Source: Stutzerimonas stutzeri
GTDB taxonomy: Bacteria > Pseudomonadota > Gammaproteobacteria > Pseudomonadales > Pseudomonadaceae
Direction: 5' to 3'
Assembly: GCF_024448715.1 (NCBI RefSeq)
Contig: NZ_JAMOHZ010000006.1
Span: 248,001 to 312,000 of the forward strand
DNA: 64,000 nt
Under the pieces are notes generated by a model, which saw nothing but the letters and a program-made list of their open reading frames with translations, had not been told where the DNA came from and did not search any database. Of this stretch, positions 26,377 to 35,732 are shown piece after piece (position 1 is the first letter of the stretch; each line of letters opens with the position of its first letter). A program made the translations under genes and the position numbers.

Positions 26377-27297
26377 ATGAACACATTCGTAACTCCTTCG
26401 GCGGATGAAACCAGCACGCAGCGCGCTGAACTGGCGCAGTTGGTGGAGCGTTTCGTCAGTGAAGATGGCATGCACCCGACCGCCATCGATCCCTTGTATC
26501 TGATCCGCTGCGCGGAGCCGGGCGAGAAGACTTGGGGCGTACACAAGCCAGCGCTGTGCATCATCGTGCAGGGCGGCAAGGAAGTGCGGTTGGCCGACGA
26601 ACTTTATAGCTATGACCCGCTGCACTATCTGGTGGTCTCGGTCACGTTGCCTGTGGCGGGTTGCGTGGTTCGCGCCTCGTCGCAAGAGCCCTATATATGC
26701 ATTCGCCTGGACATCGATCCATCGCTGATAGCCGAGCTGATCAGCGAAGCCGATCCCTTCGCCGAGCTGGAAGAGTTGCCCCAACGCGGCCTGTACCTGG
26801 ACCGCATCGATGCGCCGCTGCTGGATGCCACCCTGCGTCTGGTGCGCTTGTTGGACAAACCCAAGGACATTCCGGTACTGGCACCGCTGGCGCTCCGGGA
26901 AATTTTCTATCGTCTGCTTTGTGGGCCGCAGGGCCAGCATTTGCAGGAAATCGTCCTGCAGGGCAGTCAGTCGCATCGGGTGACCCGCGCGATCGAGTGG
27001 CTCAATCAAAACTATGTCGAGCCGCTGCGCATCGAGGAGCTGGCGCGCCGGGTAAATCTCAGCAGCTCCAGCCTGCATCACCGCTTCAAGGCGCTGACCG
27101 CGATGAGCCCGCTGCAATACCAGAAACAGCTCAGGTTGCAGGAGGCTCGGCGGTTGTTGATGGCCGAAGGGTTGGAGGTGTCGGTGGCCGGTTACCGGGT
27201 CGGCTACGAAAGCCCCTCGCAATTTAGCCGCGAGTACAGCCGACTGTTCGGCGCGTCCCCAGTCAAGGACATGGCCCGGTTGCGCAGCATCGCCTGA
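26377..27297 (+). CDS. AraC-family regulator with AraC_N domain
   Basis: 306 residues. N-terminal AraC_N cupin-like domain (about 25-170, with KPALCIIVQGGKEVRLADE) and C-terminal double helix-turn-helix (about 205-300, containing IEELARRVNLSSSSLHHRFK and GYESPSQFSREYSRLFG). The ATG at 26377 has AAGGAG upstream; the frame runs 36 codons further back without family similarity. Regulators of this subfamily usually control neighbouring oxidoreductase genes; the SDR and CMD genes lie immediately downstream on the opposite strand, stop to stop 3 bp apart. Confidence 0.9.
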   Translation: MNTFVTPSADETSTQRAELAQLVERFVSEDGMHPTAIDPLYLIRCAEPGEKTWGVHKPALCIIVQGGKEVRLADELYSYDPLHYLVVSVTLPVAGCVVRASSQEPYICIRLDIDPSLIAELISEADPFAELEELPQRGLYLDRIDAPLLDATLRLVRLLDKPKDIPVLAPLALREIFYRLLCGPQGQHLQEIVLQGSQSHRVTRAIEWLNQNYVEPLRIEELARRVNLSSSSLHHRFKALTAMSPLQYQKQLRLQEARRLLMAEGLEVSVAGYRVGYESPSQFSREYSRLFGASPVKDMARLRSIA

Positions 27298-27300
27298 GCC

Positions 27301-27762
27301 TCATCGCGCTGTCGGCGGGTTCGGCACCTCCCGCAGCGCCTGCGCCGCATCGATGGCGCGCGGAAAGCCTGCGGTAACGGTCGTCAGGTAGATTATTTCC
27401 TTCAGCTCATCGCGCGTGACCCCGAGCCGCAGCGCATAGCCGGCATGAATCTTCAGATACGGCAAGTTGCCTTGTGCGGCGAACGCAGCGACGGTGGCCA
27501 TCTGGCGGGTTCGGTCGTCTAGTTGCGTTCTGCCCCAGACATCACCCAAGGCGTAGGCGGTAACGCCCTCGGCGAGAAAGGGATAGTCCCGTCGTAAAGC
27601 ATCGAGTACCGGTTGTCCGGCACCGCCGGAGAGCCGCTCCATCACCTTCATGCCTCGCTCGTGCCGCTCGCTGCCGTCGGCTGCGTAGGAGGCGGCAGTC
27701 GACAAGCCGACGAGCAGCGCCAGCCCTGCTGCTAAAAGGGTTCTGCTTGCATTGCCATTCAT
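27301..27762 (-). CDS. Exported carboxymuconolactone decarboxylase-family protein
   Basis: 153 residues. A Sec signal peptide (1 to about 28, cleaved near SYAAD) precedes an AhpD-like CMD domain with DRTRQMATVAAFAAQG and KIHAGYALRLGVTRDELKEII. The usual CxxC redox pair of AhpD is absent and the conserved catalytic His of CMD (HAGYALRLG) is kept, so it is more like the decarboxylase/unknown group than a peroxidase. Export to the periplasm is notable for this family. It follows the SDR gene by 10 bp, so the two form an operon. Confidence 0.85.
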   Translation of the reverse strand: MNGNASRTLLAAGLALLVGLSTAASYAADGSERHERGMKVMERLSGGAGQPVLDALRRDYPFLAEGVTAYALGDVWGRTQLDDRTRQMATVAAFAAQGNLPYLKIHAGYALRLGVTRDELKEIIYLTTVTAGFPRAIDAAQALREVPNPPTAR

Positions 27763-27772
27763 GGGCGTGTCC

Positions 27773-28510
27773 TCAGTAGGGGCTGGCGGTGGGGCGGACG
27801 ATCAGCTCGCTGACATCCACATCGGCAGGCTGGTCAACGGCGTAGGCGATGGCACGGGCGATTGCTTCGGCGGGGATGGCGATCTGGCGAAAGTCGTGCA
27901 TGACCGCGCGGGCGCCCTCGTCGGAGATGCTCTCTGCCAGCTCCGATTCGGTCACGCCGGGGGAAATAAGGGTCACACGGATGTCACCGCCGACCTCCTG
28001 ACGCAACCCTTCGCTGATGGCGCGCACCGCGTATTTGGTGGCGCAATACACCGCAGCGGTCGGACTCACTGAGTAGGCGCCGATGGAGGCGATGTTGATG
28101 AATTGACCGCTGCGCTGACGTTGCATCAGCGGCAGTCCGGCGGCGATACCGTGCAGCACGCCGCGGATGTTCACGTCGATCATCCGGTCCCACTCGTCGA
28201 CTTTCAGCGCTTCCAACTTCGAAAGCGGCATCACGCCGGCGTTGTTGATGATGACGTCGACGCGGCCGAACTGCTGCTCGGCGAAATCGATGAAGCCCTG
28301 CATGTCCGCACGACTCGTGACATCCAGCGCACGGGCCACCGCGCTGCCGCCGTCCCGGTTGATACCCGCGGCCAGCGCCTCCAGACGCTCCAGGCGCCGC
28401 GCCCCCAGAACCACCTGCGCGCCTTGGCTCGCCAGCAGGCGTGCGGTTGCTTCACCGATGCCGCTGCTGGCGCCGGTGATGGCGATGACTTTTCCGTTGA
28501 TGTTCGACAT
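27773..28510 (-). CDS. Short-chain dehydrogenase/reductase
   Basis: 245 residues, classical SDR: TGASSGIG cofactor motif near residue 12, NNAGVMP at about 85, catalytic Ser in NIASIGAYS and YCATK for Tyr-x3-Lys. Basic residues after the second strand (ARRLERLEAL) suggest NADP(H). Start set at 28510 because GGAGG lies 8 nt upstream; a Met seven codons earlier is less likely. It is co-transcribed with the CMD gene and possibly regulated by the AraC protein at the other end. Confidence 0.9.
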   Translation of the reverse strand: MSNINGKVIAITGASSGIGEATARLLASQGAQVVLGARRLERLEALAAGINRDGGSAVARALDVTSRADMQGFIDFAEQQFGRVDVIINNAGVMPLSKLEALKVDEWDRMIDVNIRGVLHGIAAGLPLMQRQRSGQFINIASIGAYSVSPTAAVYCATKYAVRAISEGLRQEVGGDIRVTLISPGVTESELAESISDEGARAVMHDFRQIAIPAEAIARAIAYAVDQPADVDVSELIVRPTASPY

Positions 28511-28700
28511 GTGCAGAACCTCCGGTTGCATTCATGAATGCAGCACCAATGTGCTGTGAGTGAATGCTAGGGAGGCGTGCCGACGGGACGTTAGGCGGAT
28601 TCTGCCTGGTACTTGCCTGATTCTGGCGGCCCGTATTGTCGTGCTGATGCAACCCAAGTGCTGGCCGTGCGTGGTTGCATGACGGCGTGCAGTGATCTCA

Positions 28701-30242
28701 TTAACGCCGCATCTGGTCTGCTTCGCTGGCCGCGATGGCCTCGATCTCGAACGCGATGCTCCAGTTGTGCAGCGGGTAGGGCTTGTCCGCCAGCACGTCG
28801 ATATCCGCGTCCGGCGGCATGCCTTCGTCCGGCAGGTATTCATAATTTGCGTCGGCCAGGGTTGGATCACTGTCACGCAGCTCGCCGGCGCCGCCGGTCG
28901 CATGGCTGGCGTAGCGGATTCGCGGGGTGCCGATCAGAGGGCGTCCGGCCGTCAGACGCACCACTGTACTTGCGGCGAGCTCGACCGCTTCGATCGGCAC
29001 TTCACCGTGGTCGTCACTGAGTGTGAAGCCTCGGTCGTCGATCATCTGCGCTTCGTAGCCGAGGTAGGGCTCGTCGAACGCCAGCGGCGGATGCGGTACG
29101 TGAAAATCGATGAGGATTTCGCGGCCTTCGACTGTGGCGCCAAGCGGCGACAACGGCACCCAGTTGCGGCGCTCAACTACGACCTGGTGATACACCTTGC
29201 CGAGCATCTGGCCGAACCAGCGATAACCATTGGCCGAAAGATGCGTGCCCTTGTCGACGTAGGGATAAACCGGGCCGGCCAGATACCAGTTGGGCTCTTC
29301 CCGGGCCAGTTCCCACTGCGCCATACCGATATCGAGGCTGCCGTCCACGACCGATGATTTAGCGTCGGTCTGGTAGCTGATAAACGCCGGCATGCGCTGC
29401 TGTCCGGCGATGGCTTGCGCGGTGTCGGCGTTCAGGTCGTCGCGTAGCTGGCGCATCATCTGCTTGTAGTTTTTCTTATCGTTGATTCCGCCCTGGACCT
29501 GCGTGTAGTCGTATTCCCCCTGTAGCCAGAAGAACGCACTTAGGCTGTAACTGGCACCTTCGGCGTCCGCAATCTGCTTGGCCTGATCGACAGCCTGCAG
29601 CACCCGCCGGTACTCGTTGGTGCCGTCGACCTTGGACAGCTGCGCAATGGAGCGACCGGACGTGGACGCGTTGCTGGCGACGAACAGGTGCTCGGGGTCG
29701 GCTTTGACGCCGTGTTTCTCTAGATAGAGCCGGCGCGCCATGTTCAGCGCGCCGACTTCCACTGACTCGCCTTCTTCCTGCGCGTGTTTTTCCAGTTTCG
29801 CCACTGCGCGGCTATCGAGAATGACCTTTGGATCGCGTTTGTACTGCACCACAGCTTTTAGCGGCTTGAATGCCGCCTCGCCGACCGGCACGAAGCGATC
29901 GCCGCTGAACGTCGCCGAGCGCACCGAGTCGCCCAGCATCAGGTTGTCGTAGCCCGGCTGCTTCGACAGCGCCGGCCAGCCTTCGGCGGCCGATGCCAGG
30001 GACTGGCCGTAGGTAATGATGTGGTTGTACTTCGCGGTTGGCGTCGGGGATAGATGGTTGGGCTTGGCCATCAGCCGCTCGGTGAGGCGCTTGTTCTGTG
30101 CATCGCGGGCGGCCAGCGCTTGCTCATCAGCCAGCAAGGGTAGCGAACAGCCCATCAGCAATACGCCCAGCAGCGCCGCGGTTCCTGGTTTGGTGGTTGC
30201 GGGTCGGGCAAGCGGATAAGGGATATCCCGAGGCGCGGGCAT
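28701..30242 (-). CDS. Exported SGNH-type acetylesterase (SASA-like)
   Basis: 513 residues. N-terminal signal with possible lipobox (LLMGC, Cys32). The core resembles sialate O-acetylesterase/acetylxylan esterase-type SGNH hydrolases: ITYGQSLAS carries the nucleophile Ser, FFWLQGEYDY is the W-Q-G-E block and GTHLSANGYRWFG the catalytic His region. A beta-sandwich-like C-terminal part (about 380-513) may bind substrate. It is a stand-alone gene upstream of (and on the same strand as) nothing obvious. The natural ester is unknown; polysaccharide deacetylation is the family's usual role. Confidence 0.75.
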   Translation of the reverse strand: MPAPRDIPYPLARPATTKPGTAALLGVLLMGCSLPLLADEQALAARDAQNKRLTERLMAKPNHLSPTPTAKYNHIITYGQSLASAAEGWPALSKQPGYDNLMLGDSVRSATFSGDRFVPVGEAAFKPLKAVVQYKRDPKVILDSRAVAKLEKHAQEEGESVEVGALNMARRLYLEKHGVKADPEHLFVASNASTSGRSIAQLSKVDGTNEYRRVLQAVDQAKQIADAEGASYSLSAFFWLQGEYDYTQVQGGINDKKNYKQMMRQLRDDLNADTAQAIAGQQRMPAFISYQTDAKSSVVDGSLDIGMAQWELAREEPNWYLAGPVYPYVDKGTHLSANGYRWFGQMLGKVYHQVVVERRNWVPLSPLGATVEGREILIDFHVPHPPLAFDEPYLGYEAQMIDDRGFTLSDDHGEVPIEAVELAASTVVRLTAGRPLIGTPRIRYASHATGGAGELRDSDPTLADANYEYLPDEGMPPDADIDVLADKPYPLHNWSIAFEIEAIAASEADQMRR

Positions 30243-30378
30243 GGTCGATTCCTTCTGGTTGACGCAGACGAATAGCCAAAGCCGCAGCGAAACCGCAGCG
30301 GCTCGAACTCGCGTTTCGACGGCCTTGTCTGTGGTTAGTTCGTGAGTGCGGCGAGTCTCATCGGCCTATGGCGGCGAA

Positions 30379-32088
30379 TTAGAGCGCGGGTAGGCTGGTC
30401 AGCTCGGGGCTTTCAGTCGCGGCTTCCATGGCGTTCTTCAATGCCACGGCCAGCTCTTCGAGGCGGTAGGGCTTGGCCAGCACATGCACGCCTTCGGCCT
30501 CCGCCGATTTGTTTGCCGCCTCGGCGTAGCCGCTGGTGAGCAGGACAGGTATGCCGAGTTGGCGCGTGCGGATTTCCCGAGCCAGCTCCACGCCGTTCAT
30601 GCCGCCGGGCATCATCACGTCGGAGAAGACAACGTCTACTCGAGGCCCGTTCGCCAATGCCGCGAGGGCAGCGGCAGCACTGCCCGAATGAGTCACCTGA
30701 TAGCCGAGGTGCTCGAGCATTTCGCCCACCAGCGCGGCGACTTCTTCGTCGTCATCGACCAGCAGGACGCTGCCTGCGGACGCCTCGGGAGATTCGTCAA
30801 CGCTGGCATCCTCGATAGGCACCTGATCCGGCTGATGTTCCGAGCGAGGCAGCATCATGATCACGCTGGTGCCTCGCCCGCATTCGGTATCGATCCACAC
30901 CGTGCCGCCGGATTGACGGGCGAAGCCGTACACCTGGGCAAGGCCGAGACCGGAGCCTTTGCCAATCTCCTTGGTGGTGAAGAACGGGTCGAATACCCGG
31001 CCGCGCACGTCGGCGGGAATGCCGGTACCCGAATCGGTCACCGTCAGGCGGACGAAGTCGCCCTGCCGCCCCAGTACATGCTCATTCGGTGCGTTGGTTG
31101 CCTGCAGCAGTATCGAACCGCCTTCGAGCATGGCGTCGCGGGCGTTGACCGCCAGGTTGAGTATCACCAGTTCCAGCTCGCCCGGATCGACCTCCACTGG
31201 CCATAGATCGGGTGCGAACTTCACCTCCACGTGCACATCGCCGCGCAGGCTGCGGTCGAGCAGTTCGCTCATCTGGCTGATGCGCAACGCAAGGTCCACC
31301 GGCTCGGGCGCCAGTGACTGGCGTCGGGAAAAGGCCAGCAACTGGCGGGTCAGGGCGGCTCCGCGTTGCGCAGCCTGACGCATGCCATCCATCAGGCGCT
31401 GACGGCGCTCCGGATCCGCTCGCCGATCGATCATATCGAGGCCGCCAGATATGACCATGAGTAGATTATTGAAATCATGGGCGATGCCACCGGTGAGCTG
31501 GCCGATGGCCTCGATCTTCTGCGTTTGGCGCAGGGTTTCCTCGATATGGGCGCGTTCAGCCATTTGCGCGCGCAGTTCAAGGTTGGTCTTTTCCAGCTCG
31601 CTCGTGCGCTCCACTACCAGCGCTTCCAGTTCTAGGGATGCCTGTTCGCGTGCCTCGATCAGCGCCCGCACCTCGTACTGGCGATGCCGCCCGCGCAATG
31701 CGGTTCGAAGCGCGCTGGTGAGGGTAATGCTCTGTACCGGACGTTCGAGCAGCGAGACGTTGCGCAACGCTGCAACCATGCGTTGACGCCAGGCGGCGAC
31801 TGCCGGTTGCTGATGTTTGCTAGTCAGCACAACGAACGGAAAATCGGACCATGCCGGTTGTTGATCGACCCAGGCTGACAGCACGTCGAGATCCTGGCCG
31901 AATAGCCCTTCTTCGGCGATGAACACCGCATCGGCATCCGTGCCGGCGCGCTCCAATATTTCGTCGACACTTTGACAGACCACCGCGTCCATGCCGCTGC
32001 GGCGGAGCAGGGCGGCTGAGGCAGGACCGTCCCTGCCAATAGGGGCGTAGACGGCTACTGTCGGGCTATCTCGCTTAGGCGTCGTCAT
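30379..32088 (-). CDS. Hybrid histidine kinase without input domain, paired with kaiC
   Basis: 569 residues, no membrane segment. An N-terminal receiver-like domain (about 8-125) lacks the usual acidic pocket; a coiled linker (about 140-205) follows; HisKA with the phospho-acceptor His in IAHDFNNLL (about 222); HATPase with [20 protein letters not shown] and [13 protein letters not shown]; then a C-terminal receiver with [10 protein letters not shown], the acceptor Asp in [11 protein letters not shown] and the Lys in LAKPYRLEE. The ATG at 32088 lies inside the end of the kaiC-like gene (14-bp overlap), so the two are translated together and the kinase probably takes its input from that protein. 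Confidence 0.9.
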   Translation of the reverse strand: MTTPKRDSPTVAVYAPIGRDGPASAALLRRSGMDAVVCQSVDEILERAGTDADAVFIAEEGLFGQDLDVLSAWVDQQPAWSDFPFVVLTSKHQQPAVAAWRQRMVAALRNVSLLERPVQSITLTSALRTALRGRHRQYEVRALIEAREQASLELEALVVERTSELEKTNLELRAQMAERAHIEETLRQTQKIEAIGQLTGGIAHDFNNLLMVISGGLDMIDRRADPERRQRLMDGMRQAAQRGAALTRQLLAFSRRQSLAPEPVDLALRISQMSELLDRSLRGDVHVEVKFAPDLWPVEVDPGELELVILNLAVNARDAMLEGGSILLQATNAPNEHVLGRQGDFVRLTVTDSGTGIPADVRGRVFDPFFTTKEIGKGSGLGLAQVYGFARQSGGTVWIDTECGRGTSVIMMLPRSEHQPDQVPIEDASVDESPEASAGSVLLVDDDEEVAALVGEMLEHLGYQVTHSGSAAAALAALANGPRVDVVFSDVMMPGGMNGVELAREIRTRQLGIPVLLTSGYAEAANKSAEAEGVHVLAKPYRLEELAVALKNAMEAATESPELTSLPAL

Positions 32089-33595
32089 GCTCGTCTTTCA
32101 TGAGGGGAGCGGCATCGCCGGTGTAAACCGGCGTGCCCGAAAATATACCGCTGAACTCCGAAAGCGGTGGCCCGACCTTGATGCCGGAAGCACCAAGCCG
32201 GAACTCCCGGATGGTGTTTTCGTGGCGTCCGCTGCGTTTCTTGACCACCGACAACGCGCGGCGAACGACGCCAGCATGCTCGAAATAGCGCAGCATGATA
32301 ACCGCATCACTCAAATAGCTGATATCCACGGGCGTATCCATCGGCCCGACCAGGCCATGCTGAGCCAGAACCATCACACTCATCACACCTTTCTGGCCCA
32401 GATAGCTGAGCAACTCATGCATCTGCAAAATCAGGAAACGGCCGTCTGGCATCGCATTGAGATAACCGTTGAGACTATCCAGCACCACCAGTCGCGCGCC
32501 ATGCACTTCGACGCTGTGGCGCACTGTAGCGGTGAATTCACCGGGTGAAAGTTCGGCGGGATCGATCTGTTGCAGGCGCAGCAGTCCTTTTTCGACCCAG
32601 GGTTCGAGGTTTAGCCCCAGCGCGCGGCCACGGGCCAGCAGGGTTCCGATCCCCTCATCGAAAACGAAGAAAGCGACCTGTTCACCGCGTTGGCATGCCG
32701 CTACGGCGTAACCTAGAGCCAGCGACGATTTGCCGACGCCGGCGGAGCCAATCAGCAGCGCGTTAGTACCGCGCTCCAAGCCGCCACCGAGCATTTTGTC
32801 CAAGGGCTCATTGCCGCTGGATGTCAGTTCCCCTATGAAGTGCGTGTGATGCTCAGCGGCGATCAGCCTCGGATAGATCGCCAATCCACCTTTTTTGATG
32901 GTGAAGTCATGGTAGCCGCCACGAAACTGGATGCCGCGCATCTTGATGACGCGTAGCCGCCTGCGCTCGGCGCCGTAATCAATGGCCAGTTGCTCGAGCA
33001 TCACCACACCATGAGATATCGAATGCAGCTGCAAATCGCCGCTTTCGGAAGTCTGGTCGTCGAGCAGGATTACCGTGCAATGTCGGGTGGTAAAGAAATG
33101 CTTGAGCGCCAGTACTTGCCGGCGATAGCGCAGCGGGCTTTGAGCAAGCAGGCGCATTTCCGAAAGACTGTCGAACACCACCCGGCTCGGGTTGGTTTCG
33201 CTGACGCGATCAAACACTTGTCTCGTGGTCTCGCTCAGTTCCATCTCGGCCGGATGCAGGACCGTCAGCTCTAGATCGGGATCGAGGCTGTCTTCGGGCG
33301 TTACCAGCTCCAGGACGTCGATACCTTCGAGTGTCCAGCCGTGGCGCTTGGCGACCAGCTTCAATTCCTGTTTCGTTTCCGACAGCGTGACGTACAGGAC
33401 GCGTTCGCCCTGGCGTACGCCTTCGAGCAGGAACTGCAAGGCGAGGGTGGTCTTGCCGGAGCCGGGGCTGCCCTCGTAGAGATACATCCGGTTGGGATCT
33501 AGACCACCGCCGAGGATGTCATCCAGACCTTCGCTGCCGGTGGAGATACGCGGCGAGTCGTCTGGGTCGAAAGAAAATTTAGGAGAATCAGTCAT
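32075..33595 (-). CDS. KaiC-like double-domain ATPase
   Basis: 506 residues with two RecA-type KaiC domains. CI: P-loop GSPGSGKTT (42-50) and VTLSETKQEL; CII: P-loop GSAGVGKSS (283-291) and VFDEG. The length and C-terminal block (KKRSGRHENTIREF) match cyanobacterial KaiC (519 residues). By eye, the CI glutamate pair (E77/E78 in Synechococcus) is Ser72-Glu73 here, the CII pair is Asp313-Glu314, and the autophosphorylation pair Ser431/Thr432 is Ser426-Tyr427. AAGGAG 7 nt before the ATG at 33595 fixes the start. No kaiA or kaiB is in the window. In non-cyanobacteria such proteins are linked to stress or signalling; the overlapping kinase gene points the same way. Confidence 0.92.
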   Translation of the reverse strand: MTDSPKFSFDPDDSPRISTGSEGLDDILGGGLDPNRMYLYEGSPGSGKTTLALQFLLEGVRQGERVLYVTLSETKQELKLVAKRHGWTLEGIDVLELVTPEDSLDPDLELTVLHPAEMELSETTRQVFDRVSETNPSRVVFDSLSEMRLLAQSPLRYRRQVLALKHFFTTRHCTVILLDDQTSESGDLQLHSISHGVVMLEQLAIDYGAERRRLRVIKMRGIQFRGGYHDFTIKKGGLAIYPRLIAAEHHTHFIGELTSSGNEPLDKMLGGGLERGTNALLIGSAGVGKSSLALGYAVAACQRGEQVAFFVFDEGIGTLLARGRALGLNLEPWVEKGLLRLQQIDPAELSPGEFTATVRHSVEVHGARLVVLDSLNGYLNAMPDGRFLILQMHELLSYLGQKGVMSVMVLAQHGLVGPMDTPVDISYLSDAVIMLRYFEHAGVVRRALSVVKKRSGRHENTIREFRLGASGIKVGPPLSEFSGIFSGTPVYTGDAAPLMKDEHDDA

Positions 33596-34065
33596 TCCAT
33601 ACTCCTTATGCAGTCTACGCAGCGTAGTTGCTGCGTTCCTCGTCGCCGCAACGCTGGCCATGATAGCGGCCCGACGCGAGGCAGGACACGCCCAGAAAAA
33701 TCCCTGCGGGCTGGCCGGGCTGAAAGCCACTCGATTGATCGCCTATTGGATTTGCGGGGCGCTCGCAGGGCGTTCCGCTGGATGCTCGAGAGGCGCAGTC
33801 ATTTAATCCGACTCGGCTTTCCCCACGCCGTTCCGCATGGTCGGTTTCGCAGGCTGCGTCAGCAGCGTCGTTGCGAGCAGCTGGATGTTCTGGGGCAGCC
33901 CGGCGTCGGGCAGCTTCGCTGCTTACGGCGCGCCCATCCCACAGCATCGAGTCGCTAAACGACCACCAGCGGACCTAAGCCTGTATATCCATACAGATAA
34001 AGATTGTCTGATTGGTCATCACTGCGCATGCTGTGCGACACCGAAAATGATCCAGTGATGACTTG
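33596..34065. other. Intergenic region between kaiC-like gene and topB
   Basis: 470 bases. It holds the leader of the kaiC-like operon on the minus strand and the LexA box of topB on the plus strand. I see no gene; short frames here lack ribosome sites and sensible composition. Confidence 0.5.
33981..33996 (+). promoter_or_regulatory. LexA (SOS) box upstream of topB
   Basis: CTGTATATCCATACAG fits the CTGT-N8-ACAG consensus exactly with an AT-rich spacer. It ends 69 bp before the topB ATG, a normal operator position. Confidence 0.75.
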
Positions 34066-35410
34066 ATGCGGCTGTTTCTCTGCGAAAAACCTTCCCAGGC
34101 CAAAGACATCGCCAAAGTGCTCGGCGCCACACGGCGCGGCGATGGTTGCTGGTTGGGCACCGGTGTGACGGTGACCTGGTGCATCGGCCATTTACTGGAA
34201 ACCGCACCACCGGACGCTCATGACGCACGCTACAAGCGGTGGGTGGTGGCTGATCTGCCCATTGTTCCCGAGCGCTGGAAGATGCTGGTCAAACCAAAGA
34301 CGGCCAGCCAGTTCAAAGCGGTCAAACGCCTGCTGGCCGAGGCGCGGGAGCTGGTCATCGCCACCGACGCCGATCGCGAAGGCGAGATGATCGCCCGCGA
34401 GCTGGTCGAGCACTGCCGCTATCGAGGGCCGATCCTGAGGTTGTGGCTGTCCGCCTTGGACGATGCCTCGATTCGCAAGGCGCTCGGCGGGCTGCGCGCG
34501 GGCAGTGACACCTTCAATCTGTATCAATCGGCGCTGGGCCGTTCGCGGGCCGACTGGTTGATCGGCATAAATATGAGCAGGCTGTACACGCTGCTCGGGC
34601 GCCAGTCCGGCTATCAGGGCGTGCTGCCGGTTGGCCGCGTGCAGACGCCAACGCTGCGGTTGGTGGTCGATCGCGACCGCAGCATCGCCGACTTCGTGCC
34701 ACAACCGTTCTGGACCATCGAGGTGCAAATGCTCGGCGAGGGCATGCCGTTCACCGCGCAATGGCGCGCAGCGGAAGACCGCTGCGATGACCAGGGCCGT
34801 TGCCTCGACCAGAACTTGGCGGAGGAAGCCGCCGAGGCCATGCGCCAGGCCGGCGAAGCGCACCTGCGAAAACTCAAGACCGAGCGCATGCGCGAAGCGC
34901 CACCACTGCCGTTCGATCTCGGTACGTTGCAGGAAATCTGTTCGAAGAAGCTCGGGCTCGGTGCCCAGGAAACGCTGGATATAGCCCCCAAAGCTCAAAC
35001 AGAAGCTCAAGGACACCACTGGCATCGGCACCGAGGCGACCCGCGCCGGCATCATCCAGGGCCTGCTCGATCGTGGCTACCTGACCAAACAGGGTAAGGC
35101 ATTGGCTGCGACACCTGCGGCTTTCAGCCTGATCGATGCGGTGCCACGCGCCATCGCCGACCCCGGCACCACGGCGATCTGGGAACAGGCGCTCGACATG
35201 GTGCAAAGCGGCGAGATGAGCCTGGAAGAATTCGTCAGCAAGCAAACGGCCTGGATGAGCAAGCAGATCGAACGCTGCAAGGGCGTGCGCCTGACCATTG
35301 ATGGCCCGGCACCTGCCGCCCGCGGTGCGCCCTGGAAGAAATGCAAGGGCGCTGGCCGCAAAGCGGCGCCGCGGGCCCGCCGCACCGCGAAATCACCCAG
35401 CCCGGCGTAA
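34066..35410 (+). pseudogene. topB: DNA topoisomerase III, internally deleted and frameshifted
   Basis: The first frame (34066 to about 34984, 306 codons) is a clear TopB N-terminus: MRLFLCEKPSQAKDIAKVLG, ATDADREGEM of the Toprim domain, and VGRVQTPTLRLVV. It ends its similarity at GAQETLDIA. The family then resumes in another frame from 34985 (KLKDTTGIGTEATRAG, then GYLTKQGKALAATP) to the stop at 35410. Comparing with the 653-residue E. coli enzyme, roughly 170-200 residues are missing, including the segment with the catalytic tyrosine (the TYPR-x-D-C-x-YLP region). The first frame runs out of homology and stops near 35097. The product cannot cleave DNA. The start ATG at 34066 follows a LexA box. 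Confidence 0.88.
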
Positions 35411-35417
35411 CGTTTGG

Positions 35418-35732
35418 CTACGCGGCAAACCACGGCTGCAGCAGGTAATAGCAACCGCTACCCAGCCCGGCCGTCACGATCAGGCCCAGCCGTGTCGCAA
35501 CGGCGACGCCCGCCACCATGGCCAGCGCAACCGTGGCAGCGAGCGGCTCCTTGATGGCCTCGCTGTAGAGGATGTAGACCGCAAAATTGATGAACACCGC
35601 TGTCGGCAGCACGCGTTCAAGGAGGCGTCGGGTAGCGTCAGACAGCTCGAGGGTGACGAATACTGGAAAAATGCGAACCAGGCAGCTGGTAGCGAACAGT
35701 GCCGCAATTGCCAGCAGGACGGACGTATTCAT
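35418..35732 (-). CDS. azlD: AzlD-family branched-chain amino acid exporter subunit
   Basis: 104 residues with about four TM helices (LLAIAALFATSCLVRIFPVF..., AVYILYSEAI, VALAMVAGVAV, GLIVTAGLGSGC). It matches AzlD, the small partner of AzlC. It overlaps azlC by 4 bp and ends 8 bp from the converging topB remnant. Confidence 0.88.
   Translation of the reverse strand: MNTSVLLAIAALFATSCLVRIFPVFVTLELSDATRRLLERVLPTAVFINFAVYILYSEAIKEPLAATVALAMVAGVAVATRLGLIVTAGLGSGCYYLLQPWFAA

Noticed and set aside
26068..27222. 384-codon frame antisense to the AraC gene
   Set aside because: Typical GC-rich shadow frame; the AraC protein on the other strand has clear domains and a good ribosome site.
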